Shown here: piece by piece, positions 45,652 to 57,359 of the stretch
Layout of the letters: each line of letters begins with the position of its first letter
How positions within the stretch are numbered: the first letter of the stretch is position 1
Assembly (NCBI GenBank): GCA_025529335.1
Contig: JAMYHX010000002.1
Location: 1-64,000, forward strand
DNA from: Rhizopus sp. PT2906
Lineage: Eukaryota; Mucoromycota; Mucoromycetes; Mucorales; Rhizopodaceae
DNA length: 64,000 nucleotides
Reading direction: 5' to 3'
The notes under the pieces: model-generated
Seen by the model: the letters and a program-made list of their open reading frames with translations, nothing else
Told to the model about the DNA's origin: nothing
The model's database searches: none
Position numbers and translations under genes: made by a program

Positions 45652-48202
45652 ATGCATCGTAGATCGCGTACACCAATACGACATAATCCATACCAAACAC
45701 CACCAAGACCTACTACCGCCGCAGCTCGCTCTACCACACCAGGCGATGTTGACTCTGACTCCTCCCCAGCAGCATTTCGCATGGGAGGATATGAACTGAT
45801 CAGTAGTCCTTTCTTTGATGATCACTTTCCTTCTGTCAGTTCATCTACACAACATGATCAATTCAGCATTTTGCCTGATGTCCCACCTCCAGAAACAGCT
45901 CAGGAACGATTGAGAAACATTAGGCAGGACGCTCTGAGTTACCATTTACCAGGAACAGCTTGCTTTATTGGAGAAAAATTGATGGTTACAACAGGTAAAA
46001 AGCTTGTGTTAATTAAAGATATATGTTTTAATGTTAAGGCATTCCATAGATTCACTGAATGATATATACCAGCTTGCTCTTTGCTATTATCAAGTACAGC
46101 AATATGAACGAGCATTAGATACTCTAAATAAAAAACAGACGATAAATAAAAGTGTCAAAGCAAGATATTTGGCAGCTCTGTGCTCGGTAAGATTCATATA
46201 TATATATATATAAACAAAAGCATATGCTGACCCACAGTGTGTTTAGTTAGCTCTAGGAAATGCAAGAGATGTCTTGGACTATCTTGGAAAGAAAAATCCG
46301 TTTTCAGGAAAGGGCACGGTAAAAGGAAGGAGAAAGGATATATCAAAAGGTAAAAGGAAAATTTATGAAAATGATGTGAATGTAAACAGACAATAATTCA
46401 GGCCATGCAGAAGAGGATGAATCTGAGGGTTGTATAAAATTGGAATCCGTAATGTGCTATGTGCGAGGAAAGGCATATATGCTATTGAAAGACATTGACA
46501 ATGCAAGAGAATGTTTTAAAGAAGCACTGTTGATAGATCTAAAATGCTATGATGCACTGGAAGCACTTGTGAAATACAACATGATGGGGGAGCATGCAGG
46601 TAGACTTGCTTTAAATGAAGATCTATTTATATCTAACCTTGAGTTACAGAGTGGGAGTTTGTGATGACGCTTCCTTTCGATGACCACTGTGGACCTGATG
46701 CAGAATATTTTCGATATTTGTACGGCCTTAAACTAAAGAAAAATATTCTAAGTGACAGATACATGGATCCAGAGTCAGGGAACCTGTCCAACAGTTTAGA
46801 TGTTCAATTAAGTACCGCTGAGCGTTATTTCTCTGAAGGACGATATGAAGATTGTTTAAGTGTGTGCAAAAAGATCAGAACACAAGATCCTTATTTCAAA
46901 GAATCAACCCCCATGCTCCTTGCATGCTTATTTGAGTTGGATATGAAGGTAGAATTATATGAATACGCACATGAACTTGTCGATAAATCGCAGCATGAAG
47001 ACATCGCCTATCATGCTATAGGACTATACTATCTGTACATTAAAAAGAATCAAGAAGCAAGGCGATTCTTTACGTAAGCACTTTCAATACCATACACACA
47101 CATATATATGTCAATGAGTTTTAGTAACCTTCTATCTTAGCAAAGCCATCAATCTCAATCAATTTGCAGAGCACTCTTGGCTAGGTTATGCTCAGTCATT
47201 TTCTGCTGAAAAAGATCATGAACAGGCTATTAGCGCATATATGACATGTATCCGGCACATACCAGGGTAATTGGAGAGTTAAATGGCTCATAAAAGTGTA
47301 TGAGCTAATGACATGTTTAGATCTTATATACCCTTAATGCATATCGCAATGGAATACATGGAACAAAACAATATGGAAGCTGCCATTGAATACTTTACAA
47401 AATGCCTTGCAAAAAACAACACAGACCCGTTTCTGTATAATGAAGTAGCTGTCTATTATTATAAAAAAGGATTGTAAGTACTAGAATTGGATATACTCAT
47501 CAAATCTTCTTGACATATCTCTGCGTGGTAGATATATTCAAGCACGAGATTATTCACATACAGCATTGAAACTTGCTAAAAGTCAACAATGCCGAAAACG
47601 TATACTCTGGGAGAAGATCTGGTGCAATCTAGGTCATGTGTATCGTCATGAACCGTAAGTGAATAAAAGTGACGCAAATAACATACTCATTTCATAATAG
47701 TTTGCGCAATTACGATAGAGCATTGGCCTGCTTTGAAAACGCACTAAACCGAAACCCAAAGAATACAGACGCACGAGCGACTGTAGGTATGATTTATCAA
47801 CTCAAGGGATGTACTGCCAAGGCGATCCAGGAGTATCATCAGGCGCTTCGTGATGCCACAGATAATACGGAGCTCATACAGGAATTGCTAGATATATCAC
47901 TTCGAACAAATGCAACCACATCATTTGAAGATGTCGATCCTTTCCTAGGTGGTGGCTTTGATGTATTCCAAATGGCAGAAAGTTTGAAGAACAGTCGAGA
48001 CGAGGTAGATATCGAATTGGACGAAACATATTGGGGAAACGAAAGAAAAGAAGAGGAGACCCATGAAAATGTCGAAATTGAACTGGACGAGACGGACTTG
48101 GGGAACGAACGAAAGGAATATATGCGACATGATGAGTTGATGGATGATACAATTATTGGTGATGAAGGAGATAGGCCTAGTATGGGACGTGATTGGCTTT
48201 AA
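45652..48202 (+). CDS. CDC16: Anaphase-promoting complex subunit CDC16/APC6
   Basis: TPR scaffold subunit of the APC/C ubiquitin ligase. It starts MHRRSRTPIRHNPYQTPP, an Arg/Pro-rich N-terminus with several TP/SP sites, then ERLRNIRQDALSYHLPGTAC and FIGEKLMVTT. Tandem TPRs follow: DIYQLALCYYQVQQYERALD, SVMCYVRGKAYMLLKDIDNA, AIGLYYLYIKKNQEARRFF, HSWLGYAQSFSAEKDHEQAI, PLMHIAMEYMEQNNMEAAIE, NEVAVYYYKKGLY, and NLGHVYRHEPNYDRALACF. These read like CDC16 in order and spacing, notably YNEVAVYYYKKGLY and WCNLGHVYRHEP. The C-terminus is acidic with a duplicated element (IELDETYWGNERKEEE / IELDETDLGNERKEY). At least nine introns; about 680 residues. Confidence 0.92.
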
Positions 48203-48453
48203 TTAAAAGCATCCTTTCTCAGCGGTAAATATACAGTGTAGATAGAAAATAAGCCAAACCCATCTCTTGTCGACAATGATCCACAAAGTGTACACTCTAG
48301 TAAATAATAAACTGTTCTTGTGTACATGAGACAAAAGAGAGAGAGAGAGAGAGAGAGAAATTTCCGCCCTCATAACATAAAAAGAACAATAAAAACGCCG
48401 ACTAAAAAATGCAACCCCTATAATTTGCAGCAGTCTTTCTCAAAGACAATGTC
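48203..48453. other. Intergenic CDC16-tafazzin with (GA)n tract
   Basis: A (GA)n microsatellite lies at about 48338-48358. No gene. Confidence 0.5.
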
Positions 48454-49490
48454 ATGAAAAGGCGATTTTTACGCTGGGGTCTATCTTCTAGTTTACTTCT
48501 AGGAGGAAGTTATTATTACTATAAAAATAAGACTTACCAGGTACCCACAGTACCTTACGTACCACCACCTTTCTTGTGGGAGACTATACCTTCACGCATC
48601 GCTGAGCGATTTACTGTGCCTCAACCTGTCACTGATGGTGTGATTTGGAATATGCTTAGTACATTGGTTATTGGCACAACTGGCCTTTTAGCCAAAGGGT
48701 TCATGAAGGCCAACCATACTACAGTCTATGGACTTGATTCTTTTCTTTCCATTCTAAACGATCCTTATAGAACGCGTGGTGTGATTACAGGTAAAATGTC
48801 AAACAGAATGAAGAAACAGAAAGAAAAAAAAGGCAACTAAAAGCAAATGATTATAGTATCTAACCATAAAAGTACTTTGGATGATCCTTGTTTATGGGGT
48901 GTGTTACCGACCAAGACATTATTTTCCATTGACAAAATGCGTTGGACTCTGGGTGCAGCAGATATCTGCTATACGACAGTGTAAAGATCATGAACATGGT
49001 TTATCTTAACGGCTACCAAATACTCTCTCTCTTCCTTTATAGCTTTAGATCCTATTTTTTTGCGTTTGGACAGACAATACCAACCATTAGAGGAGGTGGA
49101 ATCTATCAGCCAGGCGTGGATTATGCCATTCATGCCTTGAACCAGGGTGGATGGGTACACATATATCCTGAAGCCAAAGTAAACCAAACAGACAAGATGA
49201 TTCGGTTCAAATGGGGTATCGGTCGTATCGTCATGGACATGGATCATGAGCCGATCGTTATACCCATCTGGCATGAAGGCATGGAGAAAACAAAACCACT
49301 GTATGATCCAGTTGTACATTTCAACCAGTCTATCGTCCTGGTATTTGGAGAACCTGTGGAGTATCGTGATATATTGGATGCTTGGAAACGAGATGAACTG
49401 ACAAGAGAGGAAGCACGAATCCAGATCACTCAGAGGTTTTATGATGCAATAGAAAATTTAGAGAGAAAATACCGTGCGATGCAGAAATAA
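48454..49490 (+). CDS. TAZ1: Tafazzin-type lysophospholipid acyltransferase
   Basis: Mitochondrial CoA-independent transacylase that remodels cardiolipin. It starts MKRRFLRWGLSSSLLLGGSY, a basic plus hydrophobic membrane anchor. Acyltransferase motif I is SNHKSTLDDPCLWG (H-x4-D). Motif II region GGGIYQPGVDYAIHALNQG and motif III GWVHIYPEAKVN follow, with FKWGIGR and PIVIPIWHEGM. Three exons: the first intron (about 48791-48855) separates RGVIT from VSNHK; the second (about 48981-49040) separates DICYTT from FRSYFFAFG. About 285 residues, similar to human and fungal tafazzins. WHEGM matches tafazzin's WHxGM and separates it from PlsC acyltransferases. Confidence 0.93.
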
Positions 49491-49690
49491 ATTACAATGG
49501 TTTATAGATCTTTTTTTTTTTTTTTTAACCCACTGCTGAGCATCATCCTTAGAATAAGCATCCGCTTTTACTGTATGATTGGGAACAAAAAAGCATGTTA
49601 CATTAGGACCGATGCAAGCTTATCTTGAAGGGTCATTCACCCAGTATACTTGTGGATATTCTGATCGTTTTATTTACGCCGCCAAGATTC

Positions 49691-49721
<31 letters not shown>

Positions 49722-49866
49722 GAAACATCCGTTTCTTTGATCACGTAGTTCCTCCCCTTCTACGGCCGGAATAACGCAGATGGCAATATGTGTAACACTG
49801 AATTAAGCTTTCTTTTTAATTTTCGCGCCTTTTTCTATTTCTTCTTTCTTTCTTTATAACAAAAAG
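49491..49866. other. Intergenic with 28-A tract
   Basis: An uninterrupted poly-A run occupies 49691-49718. CACGTAG near 49744 and a pyrimidine tract (about 49817-49855) precede the severin-like gene. No gene. Confidence 0.5.
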
Positions 49867-51368
49867 ATGCTCAAAAACTCAACCTGGAGTAAGAAACTAA
49901 AGATGTTGTCTGTAGGACCCAGTTGACGCCTCCTTGAACAATAGATTTAGCAGATACTAATTTGACCAATTTTGGGTCAGAACTTGAACGACAGCACCGT
50001 AAAGAGGAAGGTGAGCTTGAAACAGCATGGAACTATGAAGGGTCACCTATTGGACACGAGAGGTAAACAAATATATATAAACAAAAAAGACTGTAAGACT
50101 GAAATGAATCAAGTGGTATGTGGATATGGAGAGTACAAAACTTTGGTCTTGTGTCAGTACCTGAAAATCAATATGGCAAATTTTACCAAGGTAATAATAA
50201 ATGAATTATATCAAATGAAAGATTTTTAATTTTTTTTTTTTTTTGTATTGTCAAAAGGCGACAGTTATATTGTCTTGAAGGTAAAGGGGTAAAACGGAAA
50301 TGATTAAAGAGTTGCTTATGACGGAAAATATAGTCTATTAAAAAAGAAAACTCAGATGGTCTTGTGCACCACATTCATTTTTGGCTTGGATTAGAAACAA
50401 CTCAAGATGAAGCAGGAACAGCTGCTTACAAGACAGTCGAATTGGATGATTGTAATAACAAATATAGACATCATAAACTGTTTTAACTTTTTTTTTTTAT
50501 AGTCCTTGACTCGTTGGCTTGTCAACATCGAGAAATTCAACGTAAAGAGTCAAGTTTATTCCAGAGTTACTTTAAACGCATCACGTATCTTCAAGGAGGA
50601 TTTGCAAGTGGATTCAATCATGTTGAGGAAGAAGAATTCCAAACGCGCTTATTACAAGTACACAGGCCCAAGAGTTTGGAGGGCAGTCGTAGAAATAATG
50701 CAGTGATCATTTCGGAATGCCCATTGAGTTATGAAAGCCTTTGGTCAGGTGCTGTTTATGTGCTTGACACAGGCAATGTGGTTTATCAATGGCAAGGAAA
50801 CAAGGCCAATGGTATTGAGCGAGCAAAGGCAGCTGAATTTATTTCTCAGTTGATTTCTGAACGTGATGGGAAAGGAGAGATGGTGATTGTTGGTAAGTCA
50901 CTATGGTAACCACGAAACAATGACAACTGAATATAGTATATAGAACAAGACTCAGGCAGTCATTCCAGAGAGTTCTTTGAAGCACTTGGTTCGGAAGGGA
51001 CTATTCGAGATGAAGAAGAAGAAGAAGAACAAGAACAAGAACAAGTTGTACCACAAAAGAGATTATTTAAACTATCAAGTTCTGGATCATTTGGTTTTGG
51101 CCAATTGAAGTTTGAATTGGTCGCTGAAGATAATATTAGCAAAGATATGTTTGAGAACGAGCATGTCTTTATATTTGACATTGGTCATCAAGTCTATACA
51201 TGGATTGGTAAACAAGCGAGTCGTAAGGAACGTCGCCATGGGCTACAATATGCACAAGACTATGTTAAATCAACAAATCGCTCATCGTTTACTCCTATTT
51301 GTCAAATTGTCGAAGGAGGTGAAGATGAATTATTTGAAGCTAATTTAGAAGGTTGGCAAGGATGGTAA
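49867..51368 (+). CDS. Severin/fragmin-like actin-binding protein (gelsolin family)
   Basis: Calcium-regulated actin-severing or capping protein. The spliced start MLKNSTWNLADTNLTNFGSE uses an intron ending AACAATAG. The next junction (GHES, then GMWIWRVQNFGLVSVPENQ) opens gelsolin domain 1 with YGKFYQGDSYIVLK. SIKKENSDGLVHHIHFWLGL then adds the WxG-type actin-contact region. Domain 2 starts about EIQRKESSLFQSYFKR and contains LSYESLWSGAVYVLDTGNVV. An acidic/Gln linker (RDEEEEEEQEQEQ) separates domain 3 (DMFENEHVFIFDIGHQVYTW, IGKQASRKERR). Three domains and about 365 residues fit severin/CapG rather than six-domain gelsolin. Seven or so introns. The stop is 33 bp from the stop of the convergent gene. 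Confidence 0.9.
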
Positions 51369-51401
51369 AATTGTTTATGAAAACTTTATTGTAATAAAGA
51401 A

Positions 51402-52091
51402 TTACCAACAATCATGAAATGGTTCATCTTTCCAATGAATGTCTTGATCTTTTGTTGATATTAAATGAAGATGATGATTATATGCAGGCGTGTTATTATT
51501 ATTAGAATGAAGTGTATCAAAACTATGACTTGAAGATGTAGATGAATTAGAAAGCGAAGGGGGTGAACTATTATTTGATTCTCTCTGTAATAAATCTGAT
51601 AGTAGTGATCTTTGTGATGTAGGTGGTCTAGGCTTCATTTTAATAAATTCATATTGAATTTCCTCTTCTTCATCATCGCTATAAAAGTAATCCTCATCTT
51701 CATCTTCATCAATAATAATAATTCTTTTATTATTGTTGATGATCGTCTCTTGTTCTATTTTATTCACCTGATCATCATCCTGGGTCTTTATGGGCCCGTC
51801 ATGTTGTGAAACCTCGTGGCAGAATGCGTCATGAGTAATGGCAGGTGATGATGTTGAATGATGAAGGGTTTTTTGTTGCCACAGTCTCCAGGACATGTAT
51901 TCTAGTCTTTGACCATTTTCTATAAATCGTTTACATTTATTTAAAGCTATAATGAATGAGTCTCCTTCTCTATACTTTGTGATCTTCTTTTGCTAAAGAT
52001 TACCTGCCCATACATCGCTTATTTGATCTTTATCAATTGTTTTTGGATTTAATTGGATATTTAAAGAGAGAATATGGTTCTTTAGAGACAT
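51402..52091 (-). CDS. GATA-like/DUF1752 domain protein (nitrogen-regulation type)
   Basis: Two exons join over an intron at about 52008-51953 (GTAATC...ATTATAG), reading MSLKNHILSLNIQLNPKTID, then ISDVWAALNKCKRFIENGQR and LEYMSWRLWQQ. The W-x(5-8)-K-x(6)-NG-x-RLE-x-SWRLW pattern is the DUF1752 (GATA-like) box found in AreA-associated and other fungal regulators. The rest is low complexity: an acidic tract (EDEDEDYFYSDDEEEEI), SQRSLLSDLLQRE, Ser/Asn runs and a short His-rich tail ending FHDCW. There is no GATA zinc finger. About 210 residues. Probably nuclear and regulatory, but the target process is unknown. It converges on the severin-like gene. Confidence 0.65.
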
Positions 52092-54577
52092 ATTAAAAAT
52101 AATAATAATAAAAGAAAAAAGAATTAAAAAAAAAAAAGAGGAAAAAAAAAAAAGAAATAAAAGAACTCCTTAAACAGCCTAATGTTTTAATAACCCTTAT
52201 CAATGACCTGCTGACAACTTTTTTAAACATAAGAGCAGCATTTGTCAAATTATGATAATAAACGGACTTTTCTCATTTGATCATATGTTACTCTCCTTCC
52301 ATGTCAAATAATAAAAAAAAAAGTTACACCCATAATCCTTTTGATCTGTTACCGAGTGGATCACTATTAACATGGCTTTCATTTTATAAAATGTTTGTGA
52401 TACTAGATCGAGAGAATATAGCTGTCAAAAGAGAAATAAAGAGATACATTGATAAAGGACTTTTTCTAGAATTTAAACTCTGTCATCTGAACAAGTTCAA
52501 ATCAAGCTTAATATATTCTTATGCATTTTATTAGCAAATATATATGTATATACGAATAAAAGAGGACTAGACCCTCTTCTTCTATCTTTTTCCTTCTCTC
52601 CCATCGGGGAGCACGGACATAGAATCGGGAAATTTCTTTTTAAAACGATTTAAAGGGTTACTTTATTTTATTTTTTTTCGAGAAACCTGTTCAATTCAAG
52701 GTCATCACGGTCTCTTATTTAAGCTAAACAAGTTATATTTACACTAATTGAGAGACATTGCAGATGTGGAAAGGCATACACGCAATCTATTTAATCTATG
52801 ACAAGATGTTCAACTCAATGAGAAATAACTGATAACAACACTCCACTCAGCCGAGTCAATTTGATGTCATGAATCACAACAACTCTTTTTCTTGTTACAT
52901 TGGTATCACTCTCGGATCATCTTTGTCACTTGGTCATAGCAGTCATGGTTGTAAGAACCATGTAATAGTAATTGTAGTAACAGTAGAGTCATAGATGGTC
53001 CTAAATCAGCCCACTTTTGCAGCTTGTGCTTTGTTCTCTAAATATTGATTATTTTAGATCATCTATTCTAGTCTATTCTAGTGTCTATTCTTTACATTTA
53101 AGAAATGCCATGTTTTTACTATCATGCAAACTTGTATAAAAAGTATAAGCAATGCAAACAAAGAAGGAGCTAATTGGATTAAAGAATTGTAAAACGAGAC
53201 TCACATGTTTATGAAAGGTTACTTTTCTGCAAGCAATAGCTGTTCCCAAAATCATAAAGATATCCGCGCGCTTAATGCTAATCAGCCCGTGGGTAATTTC
53301 AAAGTATGAGGGTGAGTCGTGACAATCAAGATAATAAAAGTAACAAAGTGCATTTTTCACTAAAAGAGGAGAGTCGCTGATAGCCAGAGCTACTTTTTGT
53401 TGAATCTTTGAAAACAACATGTATACAAGCATAAATACACGTCATTACTATTACAATTTGTTGAATATTTCATGACATCTTTCTACTAGATAAACTGTTG
53501 AGAGTACGATTAGTTTTATAGCTTTACTCTCAAACATGACAAACGTTCTATAACTATACTCGCCTTCTTTATGCCACAAGTGTAATAAAAAGTTCATGGA
53601 AAAGCGTTTTTGATGCCCCATATAAGCATCAATATTAAACCCCATCTTTTATTCTATATTCTCGAATATTAAGTCTAAGTCACACGCTCTTTAAACACGC
53701 TTGTGTTCTTTGTGTCACGATCAGTTGGTGGATATTAATGTCCATTATGTATGTTGGCTTTGCTTGCAATAACATTCACATCCTTAATGGTTCTATTTGC
53801 TGGTGTGTCCTATTAAATTTTTAACGAATTTATCTACGCCGAAACGTCTTGCTGCTTTGCCTGTAAATGCTACACAGAAAAAGTATACACAAAGGGGAGA
53901 GGGGCATTGTATATGCATCCTTGAGATATGCGCATTGTTGGCAATCATTTCAGGCTCCTTTAAAAAAAAATCAATGCAAAATAATCGGTCCTCTAGGGTT
54001 TAACTTTTACGCCAAGTATGAATTCCTTAAGCAACTGTGGCTAAATCCATGAGATATTTACCACTTGTTATTATTCAGGCTGAAATCCTAAATATTCCAA
54101 AATGGAAATAATGATAGTAATTTAAGCATGAAATCTTTAAGCTAATAACGTTTGTGAGATACATAAAGTGTGCCTTTAGTGAATTGACCCAAAGATCATA
54201 CATCAAAATAAAGGATCTATAAACGCAGCAAAAAATAGGAAAACACACAGGATTATAAAAAAGCCTTTATCTTGGCTTTATTTCCTTTTTACCAAATAAA
54301 AAGTGACACTGATGTTGTGAGAGTAGTCGTTGGCGCAAATGTGGCAAATTGGCTGCTAGGTATTTAATAACAAACAAACATGTCTATATCATATTATTGT
54401 CAAATCTAAATAAATGGTGTCATTTGGCTGGTAGAAATTCATTGTATTTTGCTAAAGAAAATAAGGACACTGAGAGCGTTATTTAAGAAACACCTAAAGT
54501 CATGGTCATTAGCTACTTAATCTTTTTTTTTTTTTTTAATCTCTCTCTCTTTTGTGACTTGACAGCTTCATTCCAAC
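52092..54577. other. Gene-poor interval, 2.5 kb
   Basis: No gene supported. Open frames such as 53085-53432 (minus, 115 codons) and 52301-52534 (plus) show no recognisable domain. A short tandem repeat (CTATTCTAGT units) lies at about 53061-53090. A/T homopolymers at 52127-52160 and a T17 run near 54521-54537 stand at the edges. Confidence 0.45.
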
Positions 54578-55029
54578 ATGACTGACATTCCTTCAGGAAA
54601 GTTAGTCTTGTTAAGAGATTTACATAAATGCCGAAAGGGGGATACAGTCAGAGTAACAGGAATGTAATGTAGTCACTGTTATCATAATGTAACGCATGCT
54701 AAGCAAATTATAAAGTTGGGAAGTACAGGAAGGCTTTACAGGTATTCTCAGCTATGAAGGTATTGAGGTCGAAGTACGCATGGAGTACCAGGCAGACATT
54801 TCTTTAAATGGACATTTGGTGCAATGCATCGGCGAAATCCTTGAAGAGGTAAAAAAAAAAAAAAGAAAAAAACCTTAAAAAAGAGTCCTTAAAAACTAAT
54901 ATACAAATGTAAAAGCCTACATTTGGCATCCTTCGAATCAATGGAAGGATTCTTCGAAATGTCGATATGTTGGATATGGAACTATATGAAAAAGTAACAG
55001 ACCTTGTTAATAAGACATTGAACCAATAA
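54578..55029 (+). CDS. TEN1: TEN1-like OB-fold protein (CST telomere complex)
   Basis: TEN1 is the small OB-fold subunit of CST (Cdc13/CTC1-Stn1-Ten1), which caps telomeres and promotes C-strand fill-in. Three exons give a product of about 97 residues: MTDIPSGKLVLLRDLHKCRK then GDTVRVTGIYEGIEVEVRM, then SLNGHLVQCIGEILEE, then PTFGILRINGRILRNVDMLD and MELYEKVTDLVNKTLNQ. SGKxVLLxxL..GxxVRVxG and LVxxIGE are the OB-fold strands found in Ten1, and the closing amphipathic helix fits too. The first intron (54663 to about 54749) ends TTCTCAG; the second contains a 14-A run. RPA14/RPA3 is an alternative with the same fold. LCB2 starts 151 bp downstream on the same strand. Confidence 0.65.
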
Positions 55030-55180
55030 GCTTTTCTTGTGTGCGGATAAACCATTCACATATTAATCTCTATTTTGGAGGCGGAAATTGAATGTTACTA
55101 TAGAAACAACAACAATAAAATCTCTTAAAAAGAGACTTTTGATATTTTTTTCTCTCTTTTTTTTTTTTTATCAAGTCAGT

Positions 55181-57043
55181 ATGGGGAAAGGCAAGAGAGC
55201 TCACACGATCAGTATACCAAGTATAAACTTGAAGCCACCCAAGTCTTCTTCTGATCACTCGTATGCACCCAGCTTTGTGAATACAACACTCTCGGAAGCA
55301 ACCTCAGTCATTACCAAAACTGAAAGGTGGCAACCACCTCGTAAGCCCAAGATGAAGTACGATGACTTGGAACATAAAATGGAAGCAGCTCCTCTTTATG
55401 TTCTCGTCTGTACTTATTTGAACTACTTTGTCTTGATTCTTTTTGGCCACTTGAGAGATATTCTTGGTAAACTGTTCAAGCCTGAAGACTATTCTCACTT
55501 AAGAATGAACCAAGTACGACCAAAATTTTCCGCCTTGTCCACATTTACTTATCTTTTCTCTCCATAGGGCTATGCTCCTCTTGTTTCCGATTTTGATTCC
55601 TTTTATACCAGACGGCTTTATATTCGTATTCGGTAAAAATGACACATTATTTCTTAAGAGAGGGGTTATGCTTATTTTGTGTATAGTGATTGTTTCAATC
55701 GCCCCATCACTGGCGTTGCTTCTCGTACAGTCAAACTTCTCGACCGAGTCTCTTCTGATTTCAATAGATCATTTAGATTGACAGGCACAGTAACAGAAGC
55801 GCTCAACTTTTCATCTTACAACTATCTTGGATTCTCTGATAATACCGGCCCTTGTGCCGATGCTGTCGAACATGCCACAAAGGAACACGGTATTACAGCA
55901 GTCAGCCCCAGATCGGAAGTAGGTACGACACAGCACGTTCAAGAATTGGAACGCATGGTTGCTCGCTTTGTTGGAAAAGAGGATGCTATGTGTGTCAGCA
56001 TGGGTTTTGCTACCAATTCGACCACTATCCCTGCTCTTGTTGGTAAAGGCTGTCTCGTTATCTCTGACGAACTCAATCACTCATCTATCATTTTCGGTGT
56101 TCGATTGTCCGGTGCTTCTGTTCGTGTGTTTAAACACAACAATATGGATGACCTGCGTGAATTACTCCGCGAATGTATCTCTCAAGGTCAACCTCGTACA
56201 CATCGTCCTTGGAGAAAGATTTTGGTCATTGTCGAAGGTTTATATTCAATGGAAGGTACAATCGTTAACCTTCCTGAAGTGGTTGCACTAAAAAAGGAAT
56301 TCAAGGTAAAGAAAAAATCGACATAAAGAAATCAAGCCCTCCCTTTAACTTTAAGTTGATTGCAGTTTTATTTGTATGTGGATGAAGCACATTCTATTGG
56401 TGCCCTAGGTGAAAATGGTGGTGGTGTTTGTGATTTCTATGGTATTGACCCGGCAGAGGTTGATATCTTGATGGGTACCTTCACCAAATCGTTTGGCGCC
56501 GCTGGTGGTTACATTGCTGGAGATAAAGCTATTATTGATTACTTACGCTTGCGTAACCATGCTTATAACTACGCTGAGCCCATGTCTGTTCCTGTCACTC
56601 AACAAGTTATTACTTCTATGAAAATTATATGGTAAGCTTAAAAATATTTCATTATAAAGCAGATACACTAACCTATTTAAAGTGGTGAGGATGGTACTGA
56701 TATTGGACGTAAAAAGATTAAGCAATTGGCAGAGAATTCACTCTACTTTATCGAACGTTTACGAGAGATGGGGTTCATTGTTTACGGAGATCAAGGAAGT
56801 CCTGTGATCCCCTTGCTTTTGTTCAACCCCGCCAAGATTCCTGCATTTTCTCGTGAGCTCTTGAAGCGAGGCATTGCTGTCGTTGTTGTTGGATATCCTG
56901 CTACTCCCATCATTACTTCTCGTGCACGTTTCTGTATATCCTCTGCTCATACAAGGGAAGACCTTGATAAAGCTTTAGAAGTTATTAGTGAAGTTGGAGA
57001 TACCCTACTTCTTAAAGTTAGTAATGAACCTTGTAGAAGATAA
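55181..57043 (+). CDS. LCB2: Serine palmitoyltransferase subunit 2
   Basis: PLP-dependent catalytic subunit of serine palmitoyltransferase, the first and rate-limiting step of sphingolipid synthesis at the endoplasmic reticulum. It starts MGKGKRAHTISIPSINLKPP. An N-terminal membrane helix follows (PLYVLVCTYLNYFVLILFG). The alpha-oxoamine synthase fold includes FSSYNYLGFSDN, AVSPRSEVGTTQ, the PLP region VISDELNHSSII, LYVDEAHSIGALGENGGG, and the Schiff-base lysine in GTFTKSFGAAGGYIAGDK. The C-terminal part includes GDQGSPVIPLLLFNPAKIP and RARFCISSAHTREDLDKAL. Four introns, about 540 residues, close to other Lcb2 proteins. The LCB1 partner is not in the window. Confidence 0.95.
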
Positions 57044-57359
57044 AGCATATCTGAATAAGCTAATTAATAATACACATATACACACACATTAATAAATAAA
57101 ACAAGTGCATTAAATTTGTGTTTCCCCCCTGCCTTTCTATTATAGAAGGAGATGACTTTGTTCACCTGACTAATCTTTGACCGCTGCATGTAGTTTCGAC
57201 ACACAGGTAGATTTGTGTGTTGGTTGTAGATCCATCCACTTTCAGCCTCTTTATATGCTCTATTTTGACGGCAATAATAACAAATATAATAAGCTCAATC
57301 GTAGAGATATCAAACATGACAATAATAATTATATTTAAAATAAACAAAGACTAATACGC
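57044..57359. other. Flank between LCB2 and the Ty3/gypsy relic
   Basis: LCB2 3' UTR (CA-repeat ACACATATACACACACA near 57070-57086) followed by unassigned sequence that may include 3' remains of the element. No LTR could be demonstrated by eye. Confidence 0.35.

Noticed and set aside
49691..49718. 28-A tract as the tail of a LINE or processed pseudogene
   Set aside because: The sequence upstream shows no coding remains of any retroelement; homopolymer tracts are common at promoters here.
53085..53432. 115-codon minus-strand frame
   Set aside because: No domain or intron-exon structure that I could support.
11738..57043. Sphingolipid gene cluster
   Set aside because: The three genes are tens of kilobases apart with unrelated genes between and on both strands.
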